In this document: one piece after another, positions 54,827 through 64,000 of the stretch
Position numbering within the stretch: position 1 is the first letter of the stretch
Layout of the letters: every line of letters begins with the position of its first letter
DNA from: Cristatella mucedo
Taxonomy: Eukaryota; Bryozoa; Phylactolaemata; Cristatellidae
Direction of reading: 5' to 3'
Assembly (NCBI GenBank): GCA_009760855.2
Contig: WPIO01000010.1
Coordinates: 1,637,001-1,701,000 of the forward strand
DNA length: 64,000 nucleotides
The notes under the pieces: generated by a model
Seen by the model: only the letters and a program-made list of their open reading frames with translations
What the model was told of the DNA's origin: nothing
Databases searched by the model: none
Made by a program: the position numbers and the translations under genes

Positions 54827-56455
54827 CGTGATTGCCAGGCACAATCTAGACTTTCACGTTTATGCAGATGACACTCAGTTGTACCTTTGCTTCAATCCCT
54901 CCCAGCACTCTTGAAAGTCGAATCCATTCAACTCCCTTGCTGCATGTATTGATGACATCTGCATGTGGATGGCAGCAAACCTTAAATTAAATGACGATCA
55001 AACAACCTAACTAGTTATGGGCACACTAAGTGTGATTTAGGAATTGGAATGGTTAATTTCACAATCGACTCTGCCAGCATATCTTCTGTTGCATCTTAAC
55101 AAAATCTAGGTGTTTTTCTCCGAAAAGGTGACTATTAACTACACGATCACATCAGCTCTACAGTCAAGTCTGTCTACTTTCAGCTACAGAACATGGCTAA
55201 AATTCGGGCTTGGTTAGACAGGGATACCGTATCTAAATTGGTCCATGCATTTGTGACATCCCATCTCGACTTCTGTAAGTCACCAACAAATGGTCTGCCG
55301 GCCTGTGCAATCAGGCACTAACAGCTGGTGCAAAACATCACAGCTTGGCTTGTCGGTCATGAGTGCAGCAGTTGCTACATCACACCAGTTCTCGCCGACC
55401 TGCACTGACTGACTCCCAGTCAAGAAGCGCATCGACTTCGAGGTTCTGTCACTTATAGGTCCCTTCATTATTTAGCTCCAACCTACCAATCATATCTACT
55501 CCTCGTCCTGGCTAAGCATCGTACCACTTGCTTTTCGGAATATAATCGTTTACCATACCTTGTACGAACCTCAAATCCTTTGGAGACCGTGCCTTTAGTT
55601 CGTATGCTTCCTAAGGCTGGAACTCATGTCCGACTTGTGTCACAACATCCCCTGACTTTACCATATTTAAAATAAACTAAAAACGCATCTATTTATCACA
55701 AGATTTGGTGGGTCCATGCGATTCGTCATTTATGTGTTTATTCGTGCTGACACTGTCATACTGCCACTAACCACACTTGCATGCTGACCCGGTGTATATC
55801 CCCCTAATCAAGTCATGCTTGTTGACATTGAGGATGCTTCTACTAACCATTCGATCATGCTTCCTTTACAGCATACATCAAGTTCATAGATAGAGATCAA
55901 GTTCTCTGACGGTGCTTAATGTAATTCCTTATTTTTATTATTAAGGGTGGCAGCCACACTGCACGACAGAACTGTTTTAGCGATTGGCTGGTTGAAGGTC
56001 ACGAAGGCGAATTGGTGGTTGAAGGTGAAGGTCGAGTAAGGTCTTTGAGCTTCGATAAACGACGAGTGAAGTGAAGCCCGACTGATGGGATGCAAACATA
56101 GTTTATCCTTACAGCAAAAAGTGGTCTTTGCCAGTTTCCAGGTTGCTAGTTTGGCCAGTTTGTTCGATACTGACAGCCCGCATGCCGGGCTCAGGTTGGC
56201 AAGGAGTCAGAACACTTCCGGCGTGCAGCCGTCGTCGACAAGCAGTTTTATTGTCAAGTCAAGTTTTATTGGCAAGTGGCTAAAACGTCAGCCTTCGAGG
56301 TTGGATGACCTGTCATTCAACTCTCGGCGCGACTAGGCTCAATCCTCTCTGACTTGTCATGCACAATGAGAGCCCCCAACCCTCTCGGCCACTGATTCTG
56401 ATCGGCTGTACGAATCCACAAACGGTACTCAGTCTGACAGGTACAGGTTGGTTAA

Positions 56456-56512
56456 GATGACATGATATGATATGTTAAGATGATATGATGATATGATATT
56501 ACCATGATATGG
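56456..56512. repeat. (ATGAT)-type microsatellite
   Basis: Impure repeats of GATATGAT and ATGATATG. Confidence 0.8.
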
Positions 56513-56689
56513 TATCAGCCATATACAAGCAAAAAACCTCAGCAAAAGCAGACCAAGTAACATCGAGTCAATTGCCAGCTGATTTTCGAGCTATGCCCAC
56601 ATGGTCACGAAAAAAAGAGCTAAACCTGTTTAATTGGCTAGCATTTAGTAGACAAACAGATGGCAAACACGAGATAGATGCAAGTGAGA

Positions 56690-56970
56690 TGAGAAAGGGG
56701 AGAGAGAGGGGAGAAAGAGAGAGAGGGAGAAAGAGAAAGAGAGAGAGAGGGGGGAGAAAGAGAGAGAGGGAGGGGGAGAGAGAGGGGAGAGAGAGAGGGG
56801 AGAGAGAGAGAGAAGTCAGAGGACAGCCTGAGACTGAGAGGAGAGAGGCTAGAAGAAAGGGATGAGAGAGAGCGAGAGGACATATAGAGACTGGGGTAGA
56901 GAGAGAGGAGAGGAGAATGTGGAGAGAGGGAGGGAGAGGAGAATGTGGAGAGAGGGAGGGAGAGGACAGT
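56690..56970. repeat. GA-rich low-complexity region
   Basis: Impure GAGA/GGGA DNA ending in a tandem duplication of GGAGAGGAGAATGTGGAGAG (about 28-bp period, near 56906-56962). Confidence 0.93.
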
Positions 56971-58729
56971 CAGAGACTCTGAGGCAAACGACTCTCAAGT
57001 GATAGGCATGTACCTGCTTGTGTAGGCAGACAGACAGATGGAATGTAAAGACTGGCATGTGGAGATAGACAGGCAGACATATAGACTCACGAGCTGGGCC
57101 AGTCGGTGGAACAGCGCCAGCACCTGGAGGCATGTTACACAACTGTGAGAAAGGACCGTTCGGTGGTCAGGCAGTAAAAATAAAAACTGGTTGTGGTACT
57201 GGTTGTGGCCTATCCACAGGCTAGGTTGCCTCTCATCGACTAATTTGCACTCTAGTGTACACATGGCATACACGTGTATGCTAGCAGCCAAGGGACTGGT
57301 GTGGCTCTCGATCCTACTCGGTTAATCAGCCGATCGAGGTCACTTAACTGCCTTGTCACTACCAAATAAGGGCACATTTATCCCACTCTTTGCTGAGCTT
57401 CATGATTGCACTTTCGGGCATGCCAATGCAATGCAGACGGCAGTGCTCAGCCAGCCCAACTTTCTGCACGGTACGTGGCGAAAATTCCATGCCCCCTCTT
57501 GATGACCACAAGCGCAAACAACTCGGCAACAAGTGGGCCAACAGCCACGGTCCACACACAGTAATGGCATTGCTGAGCAGCTCTTCAACTCGACTTAGAG
57601 AATTTGCAAAAGCATTATGCATTCGACACACTGGGCAGGCTGCTCCGTCGGCAGCCGAGCACGGGCCGAGCACCCGCAGCAGACAGACCCCACAGCTGCA
57701 CGTAAACCCTACACGGCCGCTGCCGGACGATTAGCCTGCCGGCAAGTATGTCTGGCCCGGCGGCAGATGGCAAGCAACAGCTAGCATTACATGGGCACTC
57801 GCCGGCCAATTAAGCACCGAAACCCTAAGCCGAGGCGGCCTAAGTGGAGAGGAGCCGGGCCCTCACTGGCCGAGCCGAGTCGGTGTCGACTGACTCAAAT
57901 GAGAAGCGACACATGCAGACGCCTCACCTTTCGCCAGCTTCACTCGGCGACTGACGGGAGCCAAGCAGCGAGGTCCCAGACACGGAGGGGGAAGGAGGGA
58001 CAGACCACTGTCTGCGACTGTCACAGACACCACCGGTCGTGCCTGGGTGACAGCCCACGGCTGGCTACCGATGCATGGGCCATGCTAGCACAGGTCACAC
58101 GCGGCCCATGCGGCCGATGCAGGCGCACGAGCCGAAGGATGCGTGGTAAAAGAGCTTCCTTGCTAGACTAGCTGGGGCCCGTAGAGCCAAAGCGCGACCG
58201 AAGAGCTGTGCGAGCGTGTGGAGACCGTGAGTGTGCCGAGGGCTCGAAGCGCGCTAGCTCAGATATACATTGTGCCTTACACAGCGAGCCCGTGCATGCC
58301 CCTCGATTTGCGCTTTCTTCTCAGACGTTCTAGAGTAGGTATCACTGAGAGTAAACTTTCATTGATCCTTTCCTCACAGTGCATCGAAGGAAAGCGGAAG
58401 CTGCAAGTGCCACCCTTCGCCTGCAATCAATATTCACTTAGACCAGTGTGGCTGGACAGTAGTCAGTTACAACATCCCATCTCTGATTCGGTGGAAATAA
58501 GTTTTCCTAGTTAAGATGCACTTCATGCAGTGTATAAATAGAATGTATCTGCCAGCAGCGCAATGCTTTTTTACCTTTTGTTTTATCGAGATAGATAGCC
58601 GCACACCACACTCGGTGACCAAATGGACAATCAAAACCTCGCCAGGGCTAAGGCAGTTATTATCGTCTGCTTTAAACATCAACTGTTGCACAACTTATGC
58701 AAAGTCATCAAATTCCCAAGTGCTTCCCT

Positions 58730-59215
58730 CAGCTAAACTGCATTTCTCGTGATCGACTCTCCGGCAAGGGAAGATTCTGTTACTTAGGTCCATTTATTCT
58801 CGGGCTCCAGCCTATGTATCCGAAATACTTCCCAATCATGCCACCCACTTGTCTGACTCCCCAAGTCATTTAGCTGTACCTCTAGTCTGGAAGCCTCCAG
58901 TTTGCGCTCTCCGAAAGACTGTAACTGCATCGTGTATGGAGCCTCACATTTCAGTACAACGGCACACTGCAAGATCAGACAGGAATCATCGTTAGCACTA
59001 GAGACCGCTACATACGGTATTGCCAATACACGTTGATGTACGAATTTGAGCCCATGCACCAGAACAGCTGGGACAGCAGTATACTGGTGACTGTGATGAC
59101 AATAGTACGTGTGATAGCCACGAGCCAAGGGTTGATGATAAAAAAACTAAACTGCCTACAAAGAGATTGGCTTTTCTGAGGGTGCTATAACAAGTGTATG
59201 TTTGCTATTACTACT
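58730..59215 (+). mobile_element. LINE-II copy, degraded
   Basis: Plus-strand remnants of ORF2 (CGGGCTCCAGCCTATGTATC…CCCAATCATGCC; TAGTCTGGAAGCC), ending with the tail ACAAAGAGATTGGCTTTTCT, GAGGGTGCTATAACAAGTG and an ATT-rich run at 59206-59243. Confidence 0.6.
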
Positions 59216-59334
59216 ATTATTATTACTACTACTATTATTATTATAAGCATACCGATACTGACTAGTTGTCAGGCAGCAGAAGCCACAGCACTAGAGCTAG
59301 CAAGCCCTAGTGGCTCACAGGAGCACTGCCATAC

Positions 59335-59429
59335 CGTGACAATATCTCCAACGCGGAGTGATAAGCTGTGTGGATCGTATGGGTTAGCGTAGTCCTTAGT
59401 TGCTTTTGCACGGACGGCAGTGCTTGCAT
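59335..59429 (-). CDS. caskin: Caskin exon: first half of SH3 domain
   Basis: This 95-bp exon follows the last ankyrin exon. The acceptor is …tctctgcag, ending at 59430, and the donor GTATGG starts at 59334. It reads DASTAVRAKATKDYANPYDP, then HSLSLRVGDIVT. ATKDY matches the ALYDY position of SH3 domains, and SLSLRVGDIVT is the RT-loop/diverging-turn segment (hydrophobic-x-x-GDI). Caskins have ATKDY at this place, from memory of the family. The exon ends in phase 0 and joins the 51.9-kb exon to complete the SH3 fold (…GDIVT-VLEQRPDG…). Confidence 0.9.
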
Positions 59430-59846
59430 CTGCAGAGAAAAGCAAGCAGAGTGAGAACTCACTGCAAAACCGGCACGCCACAAAGCAGCCTAGCAAAGGC
59501 TATAACGAATCCGAGTGAGGCTGAGGGGCATCACCTAACGCAATGAGATAGCAGCCATGCTAGTGGGCACATGCCTGCGAGCGGTCCTTGGAAAAGATGC
59601 ATTTGACGCGATAAAGCTTGGTCACGGCATGGCAACGGCTACTACTGTGCGTCTATGAACTAGTCACGGCCGGCTATCTAGCTTCAAGCCTACTTCAACC
59701 TGCACTAGTCACTTGATTGTGAGCTCCTCCACCCTAAGCAGAGACAGCACGACAACAGAAGACTGCTCGAAACATCTCGAGCCAACGTCAGCAGTCATGA
59801 GGGCAGCGACGGCAGCTCAGCACCGCACGAGTCACGTGACCTCGAC

Positions 59847-59847
<1 letters not shown>

Positions 59848-59908
<61 letters not shown>
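59848..59908. repeat. (CAG)n / (CTG)n triplet repeat
   Basis: About 20 CAG units on the plus strand ((CTG)n in the direction of Caskin transcription), followed by CGG-CGG-CAG-CAG. It begins about 60 bp downstream of the donor of the last ankyrin exon. Confidence 0.96.
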
Positions 59909-59909
<1 letters not shown>

Positions 59910-59967
59910 GCGGCGGCAGCAGCAGGCGCCGGCTCTGGCCGGCCGACGGCACTCTGCTGCAGCATAC

Positions 59968-60076
59968 CTATGAGCAGGGCCTTGAGCTCCTTGGCACCTG
60001 CTTTCTTCGTGAACTTATTAACAATGTCCAGGGCAGTCTGATCAAAAGAATTCGGCAGATTAATGTCGATTCCTTT
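59968..60076 (-). CDS. caskin: Caskin exon: last ankyrin repeat
   Basis: This 109-bp exon continues in phase 0 from the exon at 63.7 kb and encodes the final ankyrin repeat: KGIDINLPNSFDQTALDIVN, then KFTKKAGAKELKALLIG. The QTALDIV..F stretch followed by a KELKALL helix is characteristic of the end of the Caskin ankyrin block. The acceptor (…tgtttcag) ends at 60077, and the donor GTATGC starts at 59967. The exon ends one base into a codon (G), which joins AT of the next exon to make Asp. If the intron were retained, the frame would stay open through an alanine run encoded by a nearby triplet repeat. Confidence 0.9.
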
Positions 60077-60749
60077 CTGAAACACATATAACCGCACCTG
60101 CCAATTACTGGGCATGTCCACCTGGTGGTAAAGGCACGTACGGCAGCAGGGACTGCAGGCAAAACGCTGGCAATCAGCTATCATTTGAAGAGCACCAGCT
60201 GCCGAGATGCAGGGTAGAGATGCCTACGAAAGACAGTGATTGCGAAGCGAAGGCGCACCAGGGCTCAATTGAAAGTCTATGGCCTCGACGGATGCCTCTG
60301 CACGGAGGCCTCGATCAAGATTCAAGCACCTAGCGCCATCCGGCTATTGCCGGCAGCGGCGCAGGGCAACCGAAGACGACATGAAGGACGGGTCACTGCT
60401 TCTCACCTCACATGTATGACTGGCTAGCCCTGGGGAAGTTTGGACATCCCCTCCCCCACCCCACCCCCACCCCGTGGCTTTCACGCGAACCAATTATAAA
60501 AAAGAGATCACCTGCCTCCAGCCTTGCAGACGGACGAGAAACCAGCACTGGCCCATCTCACCGACTGCTGACACCAAGAAGCCACTTCTAAACATGAGCA
60601 AAACCTCGGTTTGCTTGCAATATTACAAACTCGTGGACACAGACAGCCACGTCTGTGCAAACTTGCCGGCAAAAAAGAGCACAGAAAGATCTAGGCTAGG
60701 CAGGCACTGAAGCCGGTTCCACTCATGACGAACGGTCCAACCTAGAAGT

Positions 60750-61105
60750 GAGGGCAAAAATATCAAATCCTTCGGAGACTGTGCATTTAGTTCGCATGGT
60801 CCCAAAGCCTGGAACTCACTCCCAACTTGCATCACGACATCCTCTGACTTGACCACATCAAAAAAGGACTTAAAACACACCTATTTAGGACAGCCTTTAG
60901 TAGGTCCCTGTGATTCGTCCTTCATGTGCTTATGCGTGCTGACCCTGTGCATGTCACCCCTAACCATGTTATTCACAGTGTTTATCAAGCATGATACCAC
61001 TCACTATTCCATCGTGGTTCCTTTGCAGAAAAACGTAAAGCGCTAGAAAGAGATTGAGTTCTCTGAGGGTGCTTTACCAAGTGCATTATTATTATTATTA
61101 TTAAA
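60750..61105 (+). mobile_element. LINE-II 3' end
   Basis: ORF2 end (AATCCTTCGGAGACTGTGCA, GCCTGGAACTCACTCCC), the 3' UTR, then the tail AAGCGCTAGAAAGAGATTGA, GTTCTCTGAGGGTGCTTTAC and (ATT)n at 61085-61103. Confidence 0.85.
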
Positions 61106-63343
61106 CATTGGGCTAGACAATTGGACTGACAAAATGGCTGCTCCGACTCCACTACTGGTACAGGCACACGCTGGGCGAGAGGGCCAGTGTCGCAAGCACT
61201 TGCTGCCTCAATGCCCGGCTCTCAATGCCAGTCAACATCTTTTGCGTCACAGCCCAATGCCTTTAGTAGAGCAGCCACCGTGATTGGCTAGCCTGAATGC
61301 TGCACGGCCACAACCGAAAATACAACAACGTCGGTCGATCGACGGCACACACTAGCTCGGTTAAAGCAAGGCGATACAAACTCATTTCAGCGCCTCCCCT
61401 CCCACCAACCAGCCGAGTGACCAGATTCTGGCTTGGGGACCGATGCCCACACGCACAAAGAGTCGTTCGCCCGGTGTGCGACGGCTTCGGCGTGCCGTGC
61501 TTCAGCTAGCCCTGAGAAAACCTCCGCTACCACGGCCCTGACGGAAACCTATGCAATGGCGGGCCGGTCTCGAGACCACAGCCACAATCTATTCGCCTGG
61601 AACGGCATGAGCAGACTGGAAGCATCGGCAAGGGCCCCAGCCCGCTGCCAACCACTGCATCTGGTGGCAAGTGCCAGGTGCAGCACGGCTCATCCAGCCA
61701 CACACACCGCACCAGCAGCTGACACGAGCTGCGCACCCTGCGCAGCCACGCCAAGTGCTCCTCGCACAGATCGTGCCGCCCAAGTGACGTCCGAGGCACA
61801 GCTACGCACTACGGTTTAATCTCCCACTGTCGTGCAGGGGGAGAGAGGGCGCTGGGTGGGCCTAGATCGCAGTGCCATTGAAAATGGGAAGGAAACGAAA
61901 AAGTTGTCGACAGCAACGACAGTAGCAGCGACGAGTGCGGCTTGGCTCGGAATTCCGGAGGCAGGCAGGCAGCAAGCTGCAGGCGACTGTCGCCTGCTCC
62001 TGACTACTCAGTAAGAGACACCAAAATACTCGCAGCAGCCACTCCCGTGCTAATTCGCTGTGACTTGGTCCAGCGGCCTTGGGACGCACTTATGCTTTGC
62101 CTTGCAGTTCTCTTTTCAACCGTGACCGATCGCTTCCAAATCCGCGAGCCCAGTGCACACTGTGATGGCACCACACACACCCCGGCCTGTTTACAGCACA
62201 AGTGAGATCGAAAACCACTCGGACTGTCGCAATGATGGGGATGATTGAGTGCATCTTCAAGTTGATTTTAAAGCATTTTCAAGCATCGAGTGCTGCTTAC
62301 AGGTACTCGAGCGTGGACGCGAGTTTGCAAGGCTTCCAGGACTGCCCCTCAGGAATGAGTTTGCAAGGCCCTTAGCTTTGGACCCAAAGAGAACTGCCGC
62401 ACTACCGCGACGCACTGCTGTCTACTGCGATCTACAACAATTAAGCAGCTTCAAAATCAAGCAACGAATGCATTTTTACAAGCAAATCTAGTTTTGAGTG
62501 TAGCAGCCAAATTTCACACTTACGAATTTTTGGGGAAGTCGGCTGAAATTCGTTTTGGTGGCACTGCTAGTGGATACGGTTAGGGTAACGCAGCTGTGGC
62601 AGTGCAAGTTTGCGGGCCAATTTCTCAAGACCATGAAAGTGGAATACCTTAATAACATGCAGATTCACTCCAAACATAGCATTGCATCATATGCAATCTT
62701 ATGCTGGTTACATTAGTACCGAGCCGAAACACAGCAGAGGAATCTGGGCTAATTTCACGCCAACAAAGAACCATAAACAAGTTCATTCCTTTCAGCCCTT
62801 CCAACTATGTCCCGACGTTGTCTGCAGAGTCAGGGACAACCAAATCGAAATGCGAATTACTAACTGTGTGACATTTCGATGCTGTCATATACTCAATTGC
62901 AGCCGACAGCTGTTTTCGGTTGCAGGGCAGACCCAGTGTTCACTTATAGATTAAGCGTTCTCTGACCTCGTCTGCCGGATTCCTGTCACAACCAGTGGCA
63001 ACGAACAAGCACTGTAAGCTCCTAGGTAATAACGGCACCAGGAGTTTAAAGGCGCCACATTGACGACAGCGCCTCACGGCCGCAGCTGGCCACACCCAGC
63101 CATCCGCTATGCGAGAGCCAACTACTTCCTCTGCCGACATCCGGTGCGAGTGAGCCAGCACGGCTTCTCACCGGAGGTGCAGCAGCAGCCGGACACCGAG
63201 CTCAGACTAATCGCGATGTACAGCAGCGCCGCTGAGCAGGCCACGAGCCAGTGGATGCTCGGCGCACGAGGAGCCTCAGCTTAACATTCGGCTTACAGTG
63301 TGCAGCAGGTGAGCGTGTGCACGACACACCGAGGCAAATTACC

Positions 63344-63492
63344 AGAGCTCTAAGAAAGACGAGGCAGGGCAGGACAACTCCAACCCGTTTTAACAGAGTG
63401 CTGCACGGCACGCTCAGGCGAACGACTAGAGAGCTAAAAAAGACGAGGCAGGGCAAGACAACTCCGACTCGTTTGAACGTAGTGCTGTAACT
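63344..63492. repeat. Imperfect tandem duplication
   Basis: Two units of about 85 bp: AAAGACGAGGCAGGGCA-GACAACTCC followed by CGTTTTAAC or CGTTTGAAC and AG-GTGCTG. They lie near the first visible Caskin exon. Confidence 0.7.
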
Positions 63493-63665
63493 AGAGAGAT
63501 GCCGGACGCAGCATGACGGCAGACCTACATGCGCACGAAGCAAAACGGCGTCGGAGCTGTTTGGGTGCTCTGCCAAGAGGCGTCAAAACACTCGAGAACC
63601 TAAAGACAGGCATGGCAAGCCGTGTGCGCTACGACGGCAAAGAGCAGTCAAGGCGGCAGCCCCAC

Positions 63666-63774
63666 CTCAATCAGCAATCGGACGACGTTGGTCTTGCCGT
63701 ATAAGGCCGCCTCATGCAGGGCAGTGCCCTGTGCCGTCTGATGGTTGATGTCGACGTCGGCCTGAAGCAACAGC
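63666..63774 (-). CDS. caskin: Caskin exon: ankyrin repeat
   Basis: This 109-bp exon encodes an ankyrin repeat of a Caskin scaffold protein. In vertebrates and flies Caskins are cytoplasmic neuronal adaptors (ankyrin repeats, SH3, two SAM domains, proline-rich tail) that bind partners such as CASK or LAR-type phosphatases. The acceptor AG is at 63775-63776 and the donor GT at 63664-63665. The exon starts with the last base of a split codon and ends on a codon boundary. It reads [12 protein letters not shown], then [15 protein letters not shown], then VRLLIE: the TALHEAA and VVRLL cores of an ankyrin repeat, closely resembling the fifth or sixth Caskin repeat as I recall it. Splicing to the exon at 60.0 kb keeps the frame and gives LLIE-KGIDIN. 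Earlier repeats must lie beyond the right edge. Confidence 0.88.
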
Positions 63775-64000
63775 CTGCAACGACAGATGCCTATCAGAGT
63801 GTAACCGAGCAGCCATGGTCTTAGCCGCAAGATAAGTAAGGAGCTAGCAAGCACTTCACGACCAAGTCAGGTCGCGAATTCGAGTCCCACAGGAGGTAGA
63901 AGTTCTTTAATGCCCACCGCAAGCAATGGTGACCGTCACTCTTCTGCGGCTACACAAATAAGGATATTAAATCGGCCAAAATATCACTCGAGGAAATCGA
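63775..64000. other. Intron and right edge of window
   Basis: Sequence upstream of the first visible Caskin exon. It holds a diverged SINE-B copy (listed separately) and otherwise nothing recognisable. Confidence 0.6.
63848..63960 (+). mobile_element. SINE-B fragment, diverged
   Basis: Plus strand: GTCGCGAATTCGAGTCCCAC (box B), AATGCCCACCGCAAGCAATG, GTCACTCTTCTGCGGCTACA. The head is degraded. Confidence 0.55.

Larger units (their letters stand above)
52845..55945 (+). mobile_element. LINE-II host copy split by two insertions
   Basis: One plus-strand element is pieced together from three parts. Part 1, 52845-53034, reads SSPSITEFRSSDHAQISASL, the end of the endonuclease. Part 2, 53203-53508, reads SWVECNNTTLADMVDKFAPL to AKAKYSFYKNTV. 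Part 3, 54427-55945, reads PTDRFSSFFVKKIDKIRE, then RT GSVLGL, the YADD-containing FHVYADDTQLYLCF and a tail. The gaps are filled by SINE-B and a minus-strand LINE-II. A (CT)n tract interrupts the RT. RT codons before GSVLG are deleted, and many stops are present. Confidence 0.82.
51919..59334. other. Caskin intron, 7.4 kb, splitting the SH3 domain
   Basis: Holds a nested LINE-II/SINE-B cluster (52.8-55.9 kb), GA-rich low-complexity DNA (56.69-56.97 kb) and a degraded LINE-II (58.7-59.2 kb). From 57.0 to 58.7 kb there is moderately GC-rich sequence in which I recognise nothing. (CAG)9 lies at about 52.46 kb. Confidence 0.6.
60077..63665. other. Caskin intron, 3.6 kb
   Basis: Intron between the two ankyrin exons. 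It holds a LINE-II 3' fragment (60.75-61.10 kb), a C/A-rich run near 60.46 kb and a short tandem duplication near 63.4 kb. I see no coding motif. The open frames at 61.4-61.8 kb overlap on opposite strands and have no domain. Confidence 0.6.

Noticed and set aside
57095-57127. A 33-bp minus-strand micro-exon (VLALFHRLAQL) with good splice sites as the continuation of the SH3 domain.
   Set aside because: The exon at 51.9 kb gives a real SH3 match (VLEQRPDG…YFPSN). This piece resembles nothing.
57359-57673. Minus-strand frame reading VQKVGLAEHCRLHCIGMPES and so on.
   Set aside because: Looks slightly protein-like, but there is no match, no fitting splice phase for Caskin and no partner copy in the window.

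Overview
The window is metazoan nuclear DNA: widely spaced exons with GT/AG splice sites, large introns, long microsatellites, non-LTR retrotransposons (LINEs), tRNA-derived SINEs and a hAT element. I see no operons, CRISPR, rRNA or intact tRNA genes. The repeat content and the Caskin gene point to an invertebrate bilaterian. A lophotrochozoan such as a mollusc, annelid or flatworm is plausible, but I cannot name the species.

One host gene is clearly recognisable. It lies on the minus strand from about 63.8 kb down to at least 23.9 kb and is a Caskin-family scaffold. The exons join in a consistent reading phase. They give the last two ankyrin repeats (63.7 and 60.0 kb), an SH3 domain split over two exons (59.4 and 51.9 kb), a linker (43.8 kb, possibly 36.9 kb), a Ser/Gly/Gln-rich exon (31.3 kb), SAM1 (28.6 and 28.2 kb), SAM2 (27.9 and 27.2 kb) and a 1.6-kb proline/alanine/serine-rich C-terminal exon (25.5-23.9 kb). 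The 5' end (promoter and first ankyrin repeats) lies beyond the right edge. The 3' end was not found: the last exon ends in a good donor.

The rest is introns and, to the left of 23.9 kb, gene-free sequence rich in repeats. I recognise two LINE families of the L2/CR1 type. LINE-I has one nearly open copy at 11.4-12.9 kb. LINE-II has many copies, with tails ending in (ATT)n. There are two tRNA-headed SINE families. SINE-A shares its 3' tail with LINE-II, and SINE-B shares its tail with LINE-I, so each SINE seems to have its own LINE partner. A nested cluster at 52.8-55.9 kb shows SINE-B and a LINE-II copy inserted into an older LINE-II, with a 7-bp target duplication.

The most unusual items are these. 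A 315-bp non-autonomous hAT element at 19.84-20.15 kb matches the SPIN type known from repeated horizontal transfer among tetrapods. Five perfect hairpins with 15-18 bp arms occur, two of them in the same Caskin intron. A 562-bp element has nested inverted repeats. A (CT)n tract has grown inside reverse-transcriptase codons. The Caskin SH3 domain lacks the usual tryptophan.
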